Below are positions 7,797-15,950 of a DNA stretch of 40,262 nt, piece after piece. Under the pieces are notes generated by a model. The model did not search any database and was not told where the DNA came from. It saw only the letters and a program-made list of their open reading frames with translations. Location of the stretch: IMG/VR virus record IMGVR_UViG_3300037247_000198, positions 1 through 40,262 of that record; one strand, given 5' to 3'. The stretch is from a virus. Made by a program: the position numbers and the translations under genes. The number at the start of each line of letters is the position of its first letter. Position 1 is the stretch's first letter.

Positions 7797-9883
7797 CTAT
7801 TCTCCATAATGTAGACGGTGTTCGTTTTTCAGGACATACCACAGAGGAAAGGGATGCAATCTCTGAGGTAGCACGAGAGCATCTACTAATTCTTAATACT
7901 GACACAGGACAATTTGAGTTCTACATAGATGGTCAAGGTTGGCGTGGTATCCTTAGATTAGAACCAGATGGAACGATTACTCCCATACATCATGGCGAAT
8001 TTGTTGATGGCGACCTTCATGTTGAGTATGCACGGACGGCTGCTCCGGAGGAGATCACGACCGCCTGGCTCCTCAAGTCTGGTGGTATCATCAAGCCTCT
8101 GGCAGGTGACCCTCCTGAGGGTGCTATAGCAATACAAAGGAAGACAAGTACGGGGGCTCCAACACACTCTGCTGAACTGGCTGTGCTTTGCTGGGTACAA
8201 CCTGACGATGACATCTATATCAATAATGATGGTGATGTAGGGTGGACCAAGCAGGCCAAGGATAGCAGCCTGCATGACGCCGACGAAATCATCGACACCG
8301 ACGGGGACACCCACTGGCGCGCGGAAACGTCCCCCGACGAGGACATCCTGCGCGCGGTAATCGCTGGTACAGAACACTTCCGTGTAGGTGGAACCTCTCA
8401 ACTCGACTTCTTCAACGGCTCCATTTTGGAGACGACGCGACTCGTCGTCATGTCCAATGGGACGACGGTTACGCTGTCTTTGGACCAGGCAGGAGGTGGG
8501 GACCTCACCCTCATCTTCTCCGACGGATTCAGCATATTCGACACGACACCTGCCATCACGGTCACCCTGACCCCCGGTAGCGACACGTCCCCGCAGACCA
8601 ACTACGTCTATATCCTGCAATCGAACAAGACCCTAACGGTCAGCACATCGGGCTGGCCTAGCGAGGAGCACGCTCCGATTTCCATCGTAATCCTGCAATC
8701 GGCCGCGACCACGCAAACCGAAAATGCTCTTGTTGTCCATTTGTGGCACGACCATGTTCAGGGCAGCGATGAGCAGGGACACTACTCGCACATCGGTCGG
8801 TGGATACGTCAGCATTCTGCCACTTACGAGAGCGGGGTTGCACAGACCTTCACAATCACAACGAACGCAGGTGTCCCAGACAACCTGGACTTCGCCACGA
8901 CAGCAGGCGAAGTCTACCAGATGCACCTCCATGCGGTGCCCGCGTTCGACACAGCAACAGGGACGAACGTCCATGTGGTCAATGACAGTGTGTCTCCCTA
9001 CACGCCAGTCACCGATCTCGCCGACCTCCTCACCGACTCGGCAGGCGGCTCTATGTCGGGGAAGTATTTCAACCTCGTCATTTGGGCCAGCGTCAGTGAG
9101 GAGATGGACGAGACGCATCTGTTTATCAACCTTCCGTCTGGTTCCTACAACAAGCTGGGTGATGCGATAGACGATGTCTCCGGCTTCACCGACTTCACCA
9201 TCCCGGACGACTTTAAGGGCACAGCCTTCCTAATCTCGCGGCTCACGCTGCGCCATCAGGCTGCCTCCGGGGGAACTTGGACTTCAGAGCAGGAGACAGA
9301 CCTCCGTGGCCTCATCCCGAACCTTGTTGCCGGTGGGGGCACGTCGGCCATCACGACGGAGTTCGCGGATAATGCCTTCAGGCTGTTCGACGAGAGCAAT
9401 GTCACCAAGCTGCTTGCGTTCCAGCTCTCAGGGATTACACCAGGCAACACGCGGACGATTACCATGCCAGATGAGGATGTGACGCTCAAGGGGGACATCT
9501 TCACCACCCATATTGCTGAGTTCCCTGCATTGGCAGAGGACCTTGCTACGGGCGTAATGGGCGGACGGCCAGGGAAGTGCGTCGGGGAGTCGGGCGAGCA
9601 TGGCCCTTTCTCAGCTCTAAGGGCAAAGGCTGTAGCAGGAACAGCAGGAACAGGGACTACCACTATCCTAGTTGAGGCGGACGACAATCCAGCCTTCTCC
9701 TCGCCTACCGTGCTATTTACATTGGCACTGAATACCAGTACTGAGGTGGACGACACAACGCTTGACAATACGTGGGCTGCCGGGGATATCTGGGTACGTG
9801 CCAGGTGTACAGCAGTAGGCGGGACAGCGCCTAAGAATGTTAATGTGTTTTTCTACTTTAAGGAGAGGGCGGAGGCGTTCTAA
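7793..9883 (+). CDS. Large tail-fibre / receptor-binding protein (mosaic)
   Basis: This 696-residue protein overlaps the previous stop as ATGA. The N-terminus (about 1-160) contains ERDAISEVAREHLLILNTDTGQFEFYIDG, a head typical of phage fibres that wraps a structural base. The middle is beta-rich with HDHVQGSDEQGHYSHIG. The end includes a DxxTLKG-like strand (ITMPDEDVTLKGD), common in fibre repeats, and a small C-terminal sandwich. Composition changes sharply inside the gene: about 8255-9500 is GC-rich with CGN/GAC codons (41 G+C in 60 bases at 8281-8340), against 26 in 60 at 7801-7860. This points to swapping of the host-recognition part. Confidence 0.6.
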   Translation: MTILHNVDGVRFSGHTTEERDAISEVAREHLLILNTDTGQFEFYIDGQGWRGILRLEPDGTITPIHHGEFVDGDLHVEYARTAAPEEITTAWLLKSGGIIKPLAGDPPEGAIAIQRKTSTGAPTHSAELAVLCWVQPDDDIYINNDGDVGWTKQAKDSSLHDADEIIDTDGDTHWRAETSPDEDILRAVIAGTEHFRVGGTSQLDFFNGSILETTRLVVMSNGTTVTLSLDQAGGGDLTLIFSDGFSIFDTTPAITVTLTPGSDTSPQTNYVYILQSNKTLTVSTSGWPSEEHAPISIVILQSAATTQTENALVVHLWHDHVQGSDEQGHYSHIGRWIRQHSATYESGVAQTFTITTNAGVPDNLDFATTAGEVYQMHLHAVPAFDTATGTNVHVVNDSVSPYTPVTDLADLLTDSAGGSMSGKYFNLVIWASVSEEMDETHLFINLPSGSYNKLGDAIDDVSGFTDFTIPDDFKGTAFLISRLTLRHQAASGGTWTSEQETDLRGLIPNLVAGGGTSAITTEFADNAFRLFDESNVTKLLAFQLSGITPGNTRTITMPDEDVTLKGDIFTTHIAEFPALAEDLATGVMGGRPGKCVGESGEHGPFSALRAKAVAGTAGTGTTTILVEADDNPAFSSPTVLFTLALNTSTEVDDTTLDNTWAAGDIWVRARCTAVGGTAPKNVNVFFYFKERAEAF

Positions 9884-10353
9884 TGCCTTCCTTGATACGA
9901 CCTACAACTGACATCGACCTGGACTGGGTGAAGCCGCTCGTGGATGCGGCACACCCTGAGGCCCTGACTGAGGAACAGGTCGAGCTGATGCTGACTGACC
10001 CCAAGAGCGTGTCTTATGGTGAGCCAACCGTACCAACCTTTTGTTGCTGTACCTACCAAGACATCCCAGAGGGCCATGCCGTTGCTGCTGGGATGAGTAC
10101 GCAGGTTGCATACCTCTTGCCGTTGCAGGTCAATGAGGCGTATCTCCGCGAGGTCATCATGCCTCTACTGGCGAAGACTCTATACGAGGTAGGCCGGACG
10201 TTTCCGACGGCACTGGCCGACCCGCTCTGGGCGCAGCTTGACGAGAGATTGGCTGCCCTGTTCGAGACCATTGTAGGCACCAGTCGAAGGGGCCGCGTGG
10301 TGACACTACCGACCCTTCAGGACTTCATCGACAAGGTGGCCTTATGGCTGTAA
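9883..10353 (+). CDS. Hypothetical protein next to tail fibre
   Basis: This 156-residue protein's ATG overlaps the fibre stop (TAATG). It opens with LIRPTTDIDLDWVKPLVDAAHPEALTEEQ, which faintly resembles the start of GNAT-fold proteins, but I see no acetyl-CoA loop and do not assign it. CCCTYQD is a cluster of three cysteines. The C-terminal third is helical. Its position directly after the large fibre suggests a fibre chaperone or a small virion protein. This is inference only. Confidence 0.55.
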   Translation: MPSLIRPTTDIDLDWVKPLVDAAHPEALTEEQVELMLTDPKSVSYGEPTVPTFCCCTYQDIPEGHAVAAGMSTQVAYLLPLQVNEAYLREVIMPLLAKTLYEVGRTFPTALADPLWAQLDERLAALFETIVGTSRRGRVVTLPTLQDFIDKVALWL

Positions 10354-11483
10354 GACTACATGGCGCGGCGGGCTGGACGATTACCGAGGAGAATGTCTAC
10401 ACGGCGAATACGGCCAGGCACAATGGTATATCAGATGGGGCTGGGGAATGTAGTGTCACCCATACGGGGCGCGGGCAGGGCGTTGACGTGTTGATAGGTG
10501 TGGGCTATCTCTCTGACCGCTGGGCCTGTGGACGTGATGCCCGTGTGGTGGACTGGGGAGGCTCGCCGGGGGACAAGAGCGTTCTCATTCGTATCTCTAA
10601 TCTCAATACCTATATCCGCCTGGAATATGTGAGTGCGGCGGCGGGCTTCAAGGTGGGCCTGTGGCTGAATGCGTCAGACCTACATATGGGCGATGATGTG
10701 TTCGCTTGGAGCGCCGCCACTCATCACTGGCGGGTTAGCACGGATGGCTCACGCATTATGTTGGAGTTCGGCGACCCCCTCACTGAACAAGTCAATGTTG
10801 TGTATGCTAACAAGATAGGGAGCGGCTACCTTGCGCTTCAGGGCAGCATCACCGATACCGACCTCATGTACTGCAAGGAAATCGTAGTCTGTTCTGGTGA
10901 CTCCGGTGATGACCGTCCAGACCCAAACACGCTGAATATCCTCAAGATGGTGCCCATCACCGGCACACCACACCATAATGAGTTTGCGATTCCGGCGTCT
11001 AGTAAGTACGCAGAGGTAGATGACTGGGATAGTGGTGACTCAGACGGCGACACGACCAGCTGCTACAACCCTGGGGACATTGGCGTTACCTACCGCCAGA
11101 CATTCCTAACGGCCAACCAGACTCTCAGCAATATACGGGGTCTCATCCACTATGACCAGGGCCGCGCTTCCGCCGCTGCCAAAGACTTGTGGGTTTCAAG
11201 GATAATCTCTGATGGTACAAATGCCGACGAACAGGGCCGAGCACTCAAGAGCAGCTTCTATGAGAGCCGCAGATACCTATACCAGCTAGCCCCCGATGGC
11301 GGGGCCTGGACGCAGACCGACCTGGATAATCTAGAAATAGGCGTAAAGTGGGAAGTAGGTGATGACCCTGTAACCTTGAACCTAACGGCTATCCAGGCCG
11401 AGGCCGTAGGCTTTGACTTAGACCCTGGGGAGATACCAGTACCACCTGAGAATCGCCGCCGCATTGGGGCGCAGGTAATGTAG
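10344..11483 (+). CDS. Beta-rich tail/adsorption protein
   Basis: This 379-residue protein starts at ATG 10344, overlapping the previous gene by 10 nt. Two beta-sandwich-like halves are suggested. The first (about 1-190) has the alternation of a concanavalin/laminin-G-like fold (YIRLEYVSAAAGFKVGLWLN, HHWRVSTDGSRIMLEF). The second runs from ATSSKYAEVDDWD-like sequence to the end and ends in a basic tail (ENRRRIGAQVM). No catalytic motif is seen. As the penultimate rightward gene of the tail block it is probably a surface-exposed virion protein. Confidence 0.6.
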   Translation: MAVRLHGAAGWTITEENVYTANTARHNGISDGAGECSVTHTGRGQGVDVLIGVGYLSDRWACGRDARVVDWGGSPGDKSVLIRISNLNTYIRLEYVSAAAGFKVGLWLNASDLHMGDDVFAWSAATHHWRVSTDGSRIMLEFGDPLTEQVNVVYANKIGSGYLALQGSITDTDLMYCKEIVVCSGDSGDDRPDPNTLNILKMVPITGTPHHNEFAIPASSKYAEVDDWDSGDSDGDTTSCYNPGDIGVTYRQTFLTANQTLSNIRGLIHYDQGRASAAAKDLWVSRIISDGTNADEQGRALKSSFYESRRYLYQLAPDGGAWTQTDLDNLEIGVKWEVGDDPVTLNLTAIQAEAVGFDLDPGEIPVPPENRRRIGAQVM

Positions 11484-11492
11484 GAGAGTGTA

Positions 11493-11627
11493 ATGGGAGT
11501 TTCACCTGCAGTAGAGACAACAGCCATGGATATTCTAAGAACGGGGAAGCTAGTAGAGGCGGCCTTGAAACAGTGTCCTAAGATGAAGCCTCGACTGTTG
11601 AAGCCCCCGCCTTGTAAGGCCAGCTAG
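11493..11627 (+). CDS. 44-residue hypothetical protein ending the tail operon
   Basis: This short ORF starts at ATG 11493, with GGAGAG 5-6 nt upstream and 9 nt after the previous stop. It encodes 44 residues: an N-terminal helix (VETTAMDILRTGKLVEAALKQ) and a basic, proline-rich end (KPRLLKPPPCKAS). Its stop (TAG, 11625-11627) overlaps the stop of the convergent polymerase gene (CTA, 11624-11626). Strong ribosome site and position support it; the function is unknown. Confidence 0.5.
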   Translation: MGVSPAVETTAMDILRTGKLVEAALKQCPKMKPRLLKPPPCKAS

Positions 11628-12757
11628 ACCCACACTGGACTCTTTTTAACCTCAAACGGTAGGTCAATCTCAGGATAGATATGGGCCAGTTCTTCTGGCG
11701 GGTCTACATTCCCATCAATCACAAGCTCGTCATGGACCTGGATAGGGAAGTCATACCCGTACTTATCACACATTAACATCCCTCTGGCTACCACCCCTGC
11801 TGCACTCGCCTGAACAGGGTAGTTAATCTTACATTTTCTAATGTGGGACTCATGGGCCTCACCCTCTGTAGGTATTCTTAGCCTACGCTCAAAGATATTC
11901 TCTGCATAGGGAAGAGGGTTTGCTGCCTGTCTGAGCATCCACTCATAGGCATAGTGGTAGTGGCTCAGCCATGTAGCCCTATGCTTAGCACATACCTCTA
12001 TGGGTAGGCGACTTTTCTTTGACAGCCCCATTGCAGATGCATCATAAATCATCTGGAAGTTGAAGGTCTTAGCAGGCTTTCTATACTTATCATCCCTAGG
12101 GTCAGACCCAGGCCATAGTGCTAGCTGTGTGATGGTATGTATGTCCTTACCTGTTGCATATGCGTCTAACATCACAGGGTCTTGAGTTAGGTATGCAAAT
12201 ATCCTCATCTCTAGCTGGGACCAGTCAAGCCATGTCCACAGCCCCGTCTCGTTATCGGGCTCAAAGATTTCCCTGACTATATCAGGTATGTTTTGTACAT
12301 TGCGGTCAGAGGATGCTAGCCTGCTTGTTGCTAGGTCTTGGCGGAAATGTGTATACATCCTGCTCTTGCCAAGAACAGGTCTGATGTATGTACCTCTAAG
12401 TTTAGCTGCCTTACGGTACTTTAATACTGTATCAGCTAGTGGGTCATTGAGGGCCCAGAGAGTATCCTCGTCTGTTTTGAGTTGTTTGTTACTACGGGTC
12501 AGAGGGAGTATGTTGCCACGTGTTGCTAAGATGTATCCTACCTGCTGTGGCTTAGATGGGTCGAATCCTTCATTTGCACAGATGTCCTTGTAGGTCAACA
12601 TCTCCTTTGTAAGGTATGCATCCCAGGACTCTAAGGCTTGCTGTCTTAGCTTGAGGCCACGCTTGCCCATCTTAGAGAGAATAGGGACAAGAGCAATGTC
12701 TACCATGTAGTTGTCTCTATAGGCAGTATGTTGGCTTACGTTAACAAGGTCAGTCAC
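11624..12757 (-). CDS. polA-like: Family-A DNA polymerase, polymerase domain
   Basis: This 377-residue protein starts at GTG 12757. It contains the full palm/fingers motifs of Pol I-type enzymes: TSRLASSDRNVQNIP (144-158), motif A DWSQLEMR (D178), motif B R226-x3-K230-x3-F234-x3-Y238, and motif C VHDEL (H342-D343). Residue 239 is Asp where Pol I normally has Gly. F234 is the usual Phe at the dideoxynucleotide-discriminating site. There is no exonuclease domain here; that domain is encoded about 180 bp upstream as a separate ORF. Together they should replicate the phage genome. It is the last gene of the leftward operon. Confidence 0.92.
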   Translation of the reverse strand: MTDLVNVSQHTAYRDNYMVDIALVPILSKMGKRGLKLRQQALESWDAYLTKEMLTYKDICANEGFDPSKPQQVGYILATRGNILPLTRSNKQLKTDEDTLWALNDPLADTVLKYRKAAKLRGTYIRPVLGKSRMYTHFRQDLATSRLASSDRNVQNIPDIVREIFEPDNETGLWTWLDWSQLEMRIFAYLTQDPVMLDAYATGKDIHTITQLALWPGSDPRDDKYRKPAKTFNFQMIYDASAMGLSKKSRLPIEVCAKHRATWLSHYHYAYEWMLRQAANPLPYAENIFERRLRIPTEGEAHESHIRKCKINYPVQASAAGVVARGMLMCDKYGYDFPIQVHDELVIDGNVDPPEELAHIYPEIDLPFEVKKSPVWV

Positions 12758-12953
12758 GGGTGTAACTTATCCTCCTGCCAGCAGCCATTACAGACAGTGT
12801 AATGCCAGCAGGCCAGTACCACATAACCGATATTTTTGTTATAAACCAAAATGATATGTATACATACGTCCACCGCCGAATCCTTTGTTCCCTGCCAAGT
12901 ACCAATGTTCTACCCGTACCCCATCCTAGGAAAGCATCCTTAATGAGGCTCAT
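12750..12953 (-). CDS. Alternative 67-residue ORF between exonuclease and polymerase
   Basis: This frame starts at ATG 12953, overlapping the exonuclease stop by 14 nt, and ends 8 nt inside the polymerase gene. The first part (MSLIKDAFLGWGTGRTLVLG) looks protein-like. The second half is rich in aromatic and hydrophobic residues and less convincing. It competes with the Cys-rich frame at 12754-12873; at most one is likely to be used in the overlap. Confidence 0.25.
   Translation of the reverse strand: MSLIKDAFLGWGTGRTLVLGREQRIRRWTYVYISFWFITKISVMWYWPAGITLSVMAAGRRISYTRD
12754..12873 (-). CDS. Possible 39-residue Cys-rich protein between exonuclease and polymerase
   Basis: This frame starts at GTG 12873, preceded by AAAGGA 8 nt upstream, and ends with a TGA that overlaps the polymerase start as GTGA, the spacing of translational coupling. 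The C-terminal part reads ACWHYTVCNGCWQEDKLHP, with three cysteines that could bind zinc. A competing frame covers the same DNA (12750-12953). I prefer this one for the second half because of the coupling and the ribosome site, but cannot exclude that the two halves are one gene with a frameshift. Confidence 0.35.
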   Translation of the reverse strand: MDVCIHIILVYNKNIGYVVLACWHYTVCNGCWQEDKLHP

Positions 12954-13515
12954 CTATTCCCCACAGTTCATCAAATATCCCATACGTTGCAAGGCAGTCA
13001 TTCAGACACTTAGCCGCCATCTTGTCCCAAGGTATGTCGAGAGAGTTTTGACCTTTGCGCACCACCATACTATAGTCATCAATATACATATGGAGGAGGT
13101 TGGCAGCTACTACCCCTAGCTGATGTTCAATGCCCTGCACTCTGACCAGTGTAGACGTGTCTGCTATGTTGTGGGTATCTATCTCAGGCCAGCCCCAGTC
13201 TTCTGCTGTGTCACCTAACACGCCAAGGTCAAACATCACATTGTGGTAAACTTTGAGAATATCAGGGTTACAAACCACATGCATGAGGTGGTCCACATGT
13301 GGGGACATGTCAGGCAGCACACGGAAGTAGATGGCCTCCTCACGGGAGAGGGCAATACCTACCCCCACACATGAACGGTCTTTGAGTGATACTGTTTCTG
13401 TGTCGATAGCGACGACGGGCGGAGCAGCGTCAATCGTGCTTAGAACGTCATTAATCGTATCTGAGTTGAGCGTTCTCGGACCGATATACGCGATTCCGTC
13501 AGGGTGGTCAGGCAT
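12940..13515 (-). CDS. DnaQ/PolA-type 3'-5' exonuclease, separate ORF
   Basis: This 191-residue protein uses ATG 13515, which overlaps the upstream TGA as TGATG; a TTG one codon earlier is less likely. It carries the Exo I motif VAIDTET (D38, E40), Exo II VYHNVMFD (N92, D96) and, near the C-terminus, KCLND (D173) where Exo III normally reads YxxxD; the tyrosine position is Lys169. It corresponds to the proofreading domain normally fused to the N-terminus of Pol I-type polymerases, whose polymerase part is the next major gene downstream. It should proofread in trans or as a complex partner. Activity may be altered by the missing tyrosine. Confidence 0.85.
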   Translation of the reverse strand: MPDHPDGIAYIGPRTLNSDTINDVLSTIDAAPPVVAIDTETVSLKDRSCVGVGIALSREEAIYFRVLPDMSPHVDHLMHVVCNPDILKVYHNVMFDLGVLGDTAEDWGWPEIDTHNIADTSTLVRVQGIEHQLGVVAANLLHMYIDDYSMVVRKGQNSLDIPWDKMAAKCLNDCLATYGIFDELWGIDEPH

Positions 13516-13844
13516 CAACCACCTCTATACGGATGTAATGGGTCTGTAGCCAACACACCTCCGCTGTCAATCACATAAGCTCCCGGCACAACGCCATGCT
13601 TACGATTCCATTCTGCGACATAGGCAAACGCTTCTTCGTCGGTGTCAAACTCAACGCGAAAGGTCTTGTCTGTAACTGGTTCTCGATAGATGGCTTTGGG
13701 CTTTGGCTGTCCTGCTTGTAGCAGCTCTAGCCCAAAGGGGCTAGACAGATGGAGCGAGCCGCACTTGGTACACTCTAAGTTTTGGCCCAATCCTGCTTCG
13801 GCTACTACCTTAAGCTCGCTACTCCCACAGACTTTACATTGCAT
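13515..13844 (-). CDS. Zinc-ribbon protein
   Basis: This 109-residue protein has N-terminal CKVCGSSEL and CTKCGS (two CxxC knuckles about 20 residues apart), a classical zinc ribbon. An alpha-beta C-terminal domain follows (TFRVEFDTDEEAFAYVAEWNRKHG). It lies directly upstream of the exonuclease gene and shares a TGATG junction with it, so it belongs to the replication operon. A nucleic-acid-binding accessory role is plausible but unproven. Confidence 0.75.
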   Translation of the reverse strand: MQCKVCGSSELKVVAEAGLGQNLECTKCGSLHLSSPFGLELLQAGQPKPKAIYREPVTDKTFRVEFDTDEEAFAYVAEWNRKHGVVPGAYVIDSGGVLATDPLHPYRGG

Positions 13845-13845
13845 T

Positions 13846-14646
13846 TTATTTTTCCTTCCTAAACATTATAATGTCCTCGTCCCTTACCACATCTGCTCCC
13901 TTAAATGCGGCTATGTCTGTGAAGGGACTGCCCTTGGGCTTCCACTTGTGCCACTCCCATAGCTTGAACCCTACCGCTGTTGCGCCTGTGATGCAATCCT
14001 TGGACAGGAAGATTCGTTCCTCTCCCTTCACCTGGTCCTTGATGATAACAGTCATAGTGCCACCTACAGGCAGACTAGCACAGACCTTCTGATAGACCTT
14101 ACGCATGGCTTGGCCATAGAGGAAGACATTGAACTTTGCGAGGTTGTTGTTACTTAGTTCATACTCCTCTATGTGCTCGTCACCCTTCCACCTGCCTTGT
14201 AGTTGCTTAAGCCCGCCTGATGTACTTGATAGAGCTTGTGAGTATGGTGGGCTAAAGATGGCATGGTTGCAAGGAATGGGCATAACCAGTCTACAGTCAC
14301 CTTTGAGGAGGACAAGGTTACCTAGTACGTCGCCTAGCTCTGGCATAAGGAGCCAGTTGGTATATGTGTTATATATGAGGTCTTGGTACTTAGTCTCTAG
14401 CTCAATGGCAATAACATTCCGCTCCATCAGAGCGGCTAAGAGTATCGTGCCTGTGCCACCAAACGGATCCAGCACAGTCTGGCCAGGCTCACTCACATGC
14501 TCGATAATGGCCTCGACCATATACATGTTGGCCTTAGCTGGGTGGTGAAAGACCTCATCAGGGTAGAGAGACTTACGGTAGTTGGTGTCGTTGATAGGAA
14601 AGAGTATCCAGTCCTTGTCGTTGCGAGGTATGTTAGGTGCGAACAC
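13846..14646 (-). CDS. DNA methyltransferase (N4-cytosine/N6-adenine type)
   Basis: This 266-residue protein starts at GTG 14646 behind a strong AGGAGGAG site. It has motif X HPAKAN (35-40), motif I DPFGGTGT (60-67), the SAM-binding loop, and motif IV SPPY (132-135), the catalytic motif of exocyclic amino-methyltransferases. The order X-I-IV differs from the beta-class order in which IV comes first. No partner restriction enzyme is nearby, so it is probably an orphan enzyme protecting phage DNA or marking it. The recognition sequence cannot be read from the protein. Confidence 0.88.
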   Translation of the reverse strand: MFAPNIPRNDKDWILFPINDTNYRKSLYPDEVFHHPAKANMYMVEAIIEHVSEPGQTVLDPFGGTGTILLAALMERNVIAIELETKYQDLIYNTYTNWLLMPELGDVLGNLVLLKGDCRLVMPIPCNHAIFSPPYSQALSSTSGGLKQLQGRWKGDEHIEEYELSNNNLAKFNVFLYGQAMRKVYQKVCASLPVGGTMTVIIKDQVKGEERIFLSKDCITGATAVGFKLWEWHKWKPKGSPFTDIAAFKGADVVRDEDIIMFRKEK

Positions 14647-14833
14647 TTAGCTCCTCCTCAATAGGACGTAGCCAACCGTCGTGGCATTCAGGACATACAA
14701 CGTCCTCCTCAGCAAGGACATACCTGTGGTACCTTGACATCCCAAGTCTTGTTGGGAAGTTGATACTGCCTTCTAGAGCTTCTCTAGGATACTCCTCCCC
14801 ACAACATGAGCATCTGAGATTGGAACTATACAT
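14633..14833 (-). CDS. Small double-CxxC zinc-ribbon protein
   Basis: This 66-residue protein has CSCCGEEYPREA near the start and CPECHDGW near the end, four to five cysteines suited to one zinc site. It overlaps the methyltransferase start by 14 nt and the ERCC4-type nuclease end by 8 nt, so it is translated with them. Acidic C-terminus. The function is unknown; a DNA- or protein-binding adaptor is likely. Confidence 0.7.
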   Translation of the reverse strand: MYSSNLRCSCCGEEYPREALEGSINFPTRLGMSRYHRYVLAEEDVVCPECHDGWLRPIEEELSVRT

Positions 14834-15548
14834 CCGGCCTCCCTAATCTTTGCAACCATTTCCTAGCTTCATTAGGTCCTACACCATTGACCTTTGCCAA
14901 CTCTTGTGGGCTGGCATTGACCACTGCCCAGACAGTGCCAAACTTTCCTATCAAGGACTCCCCCTTGATAGGACCCAATCCATGTATCAATCCCATTAGG
15001 GCTGTAACTTGTGGGTTAGGATGGAATTCTATCTCCTTGATGTGACGTTGCAAGGTCTGGTGCTCGCCCTTTAAGTCTGATGTGTAGAACGCTACAATAG
15101 CCTTAGCCGTAGCCTCTATATCAGGCGTACAGTATACCTCCATATATTTGGACACCTGATATAGCCAAGCATACATGGCTTGGAGTGAGACATAGGAGTG
15201 ACGCCTACTATAGAAGATATTGGGCTTGGCCTTTGTGCGGGTGACTGTAGCCGTACCTCCCATCATGTCGTTAGCAGGCACAGCTATACCCTCAACAAGC
15301 AGCATGAGCTTGGATTGTGGGTGGGCGTCAAGTTGTCTTCTCAGTTGGTCCTCAATACTCGACACACTGGTAAGCATATCTGCCCAGGTCTTACGCTCTA
15401 GCTGGTTGATGCCGTCATCAGTCTCCCAGATGTAGTCAGCCCAGCCATCAGAGTTGAGACTGTGGACCTCAATGGGGACTGACTGGCCAATCAAGGTTGG
15501 CAGGTCATCCGGCTCATGTACGTCTATGTGAAGGCCATTAATCGGCAC
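14826..15548 (-). CDS. ERCC4-type structure-specific nuclease with helix-hairpin-helix
   Basis: This 240-residue protein has the XPF/Mus81-type catalytic signature QLERKTWADML (E51, R52, K53, D57), preceded by ETDDG. Its C-terminal 60 residues form a tandem helix-hairpin-helix (LIHGLGPIKGESLIGKFG, then LAKVNGVGPNEARKWLQRL) that binds branched or single-strand/duplex junction DNA. This layout matches archaeal and phage ERCC4-domain nucleases that cut forks, flaps or Holliday-like junctions. In this operon it should resolve recombination or replication intermediates before packaging. The HTH gene upstream overlaps it by 11 nt. Confidence 0.88.
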   Translation of the reverse strand: MPINGLHIDVHEPDDLPTLIGQSVPIEVHSLNSDGWADYIWETDDGINQLERKTWADMLTSVSSIEDQLRRQLDAHPQSKLMLLVEGIAVPANDMMGGTATVTRTKAKPNIFYSRRHSYVSLQAMYAWLYQVSKYMEVYCTPDIEATAKAIVAFYTSDLKGEHQTLQRHIKEIEFHPNPQVTALMGLIHGLGPIKGESLIGKFGTVWAVVNASPQELAKVNGVGPNEARKWLQRLGRPDV

Positions 15549-15720
15549 TAGGAGGTCCCTTCCTTCCTGGCTGTACTAGGTCAGCCTTGCATACTCTGCG
15601 TGTGCCACCTGGAGTAGTGGAATAGTCTAGCTTACCTTTATTAAGCCACCAGTGAACAGCAGACTTGGTTACCTTAAGCTGGTCGGCAACCTCTTGTACT
15701 GTGAGCCATTCACAACTCAT
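15538..15720 (-). CDS. Excisionase/MerR-like helix-turn-helix protein
   Basis: The start is ATG 15720, sharing ATGA with the upstream stop; a longer in-frame start at 15789 overlaps the upstream gene. The 60-residue product is one winged HTH: WLTVQEVADQLKVTKSAVHWWLNKGKL, then GGTRRVCKADL, the usual excisionase-family (HTH_17) layout. No integrase is in the window, so it is more likely a transcriptional regulator or DNA-architectural factor than a true excisionase. Confidence 0.8.
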   Translation of the reverse strand: MSCEWLTVQEVADQLKVTKSAVHWWLNKGKLDYSTTPGGTRRVCKADLVQPGRKGPPSAD

Positions 15721-15950
15721 TCTTTCTTCTCCGGCGCGAGGGCGGTCAGTTCTTCCAGCTTGCGCCACATCTCTAGGCAGAGTGTGCATCGGTGAATGTT
15801 CTGGTGGGCCGTGTAGGTCACACGCAGGGCCTTCGCCAGCGTGCGCTTCTCCCCCTCCAGCTCGGCGATGCGCTGTTTCAGTGGCATCAGCGCTTCCTGC
15901 GTCTGAGCAGCCATCTCTAAGATTGCAGCCGATTTCTCATACTCGTCCAT
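15717..15950 (-). CDS. Small coiled-coil protein with CxxC
   Basis: The start is ATG 15950 (GGAGG 7 nt upstream; TGATG junction with the gene before); a GTG 3 nt earlier is possible. The 77 residues are mostly helix, with a heptad pattern across LKQRIAELEGEKRTLAKALR, then HRCTLCLEMWRKLEEL, where CTLC and the nearby His could bind metal. The DNA is more GC-rich than its neighbours, which hints at recent acquisition. Unknown function. Confidence 0.65.
   Translation of the reverse strand: MDEYEKSAAILEMAAQTQEALMPLKQRIAELEGEKRTLAKALRVTYTAHQNIHRCTLCLEMWRKLEELTALAPEKKE

Noticed and set aside
7958-8620. 220-residue minus-strand ORF inside the tail-fibre gene
   Set aside because: It is antisense to a convincing fibre ORF. 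Its length is explained by the GC-rich composition of that block, and it has no protein-like motif.
8633-9118. 161-residue minus-strand ORF inside the tail-fibre gene
   Set aside because: Shadow of the same GC-rich block, with Arg/Cys-rich low-quality sequence.
15538-15720. Excisionase of a temperate phage
   Set aside because: The HTH family matches, but no integrase or attachment site is visible, so temperate life is not supported.
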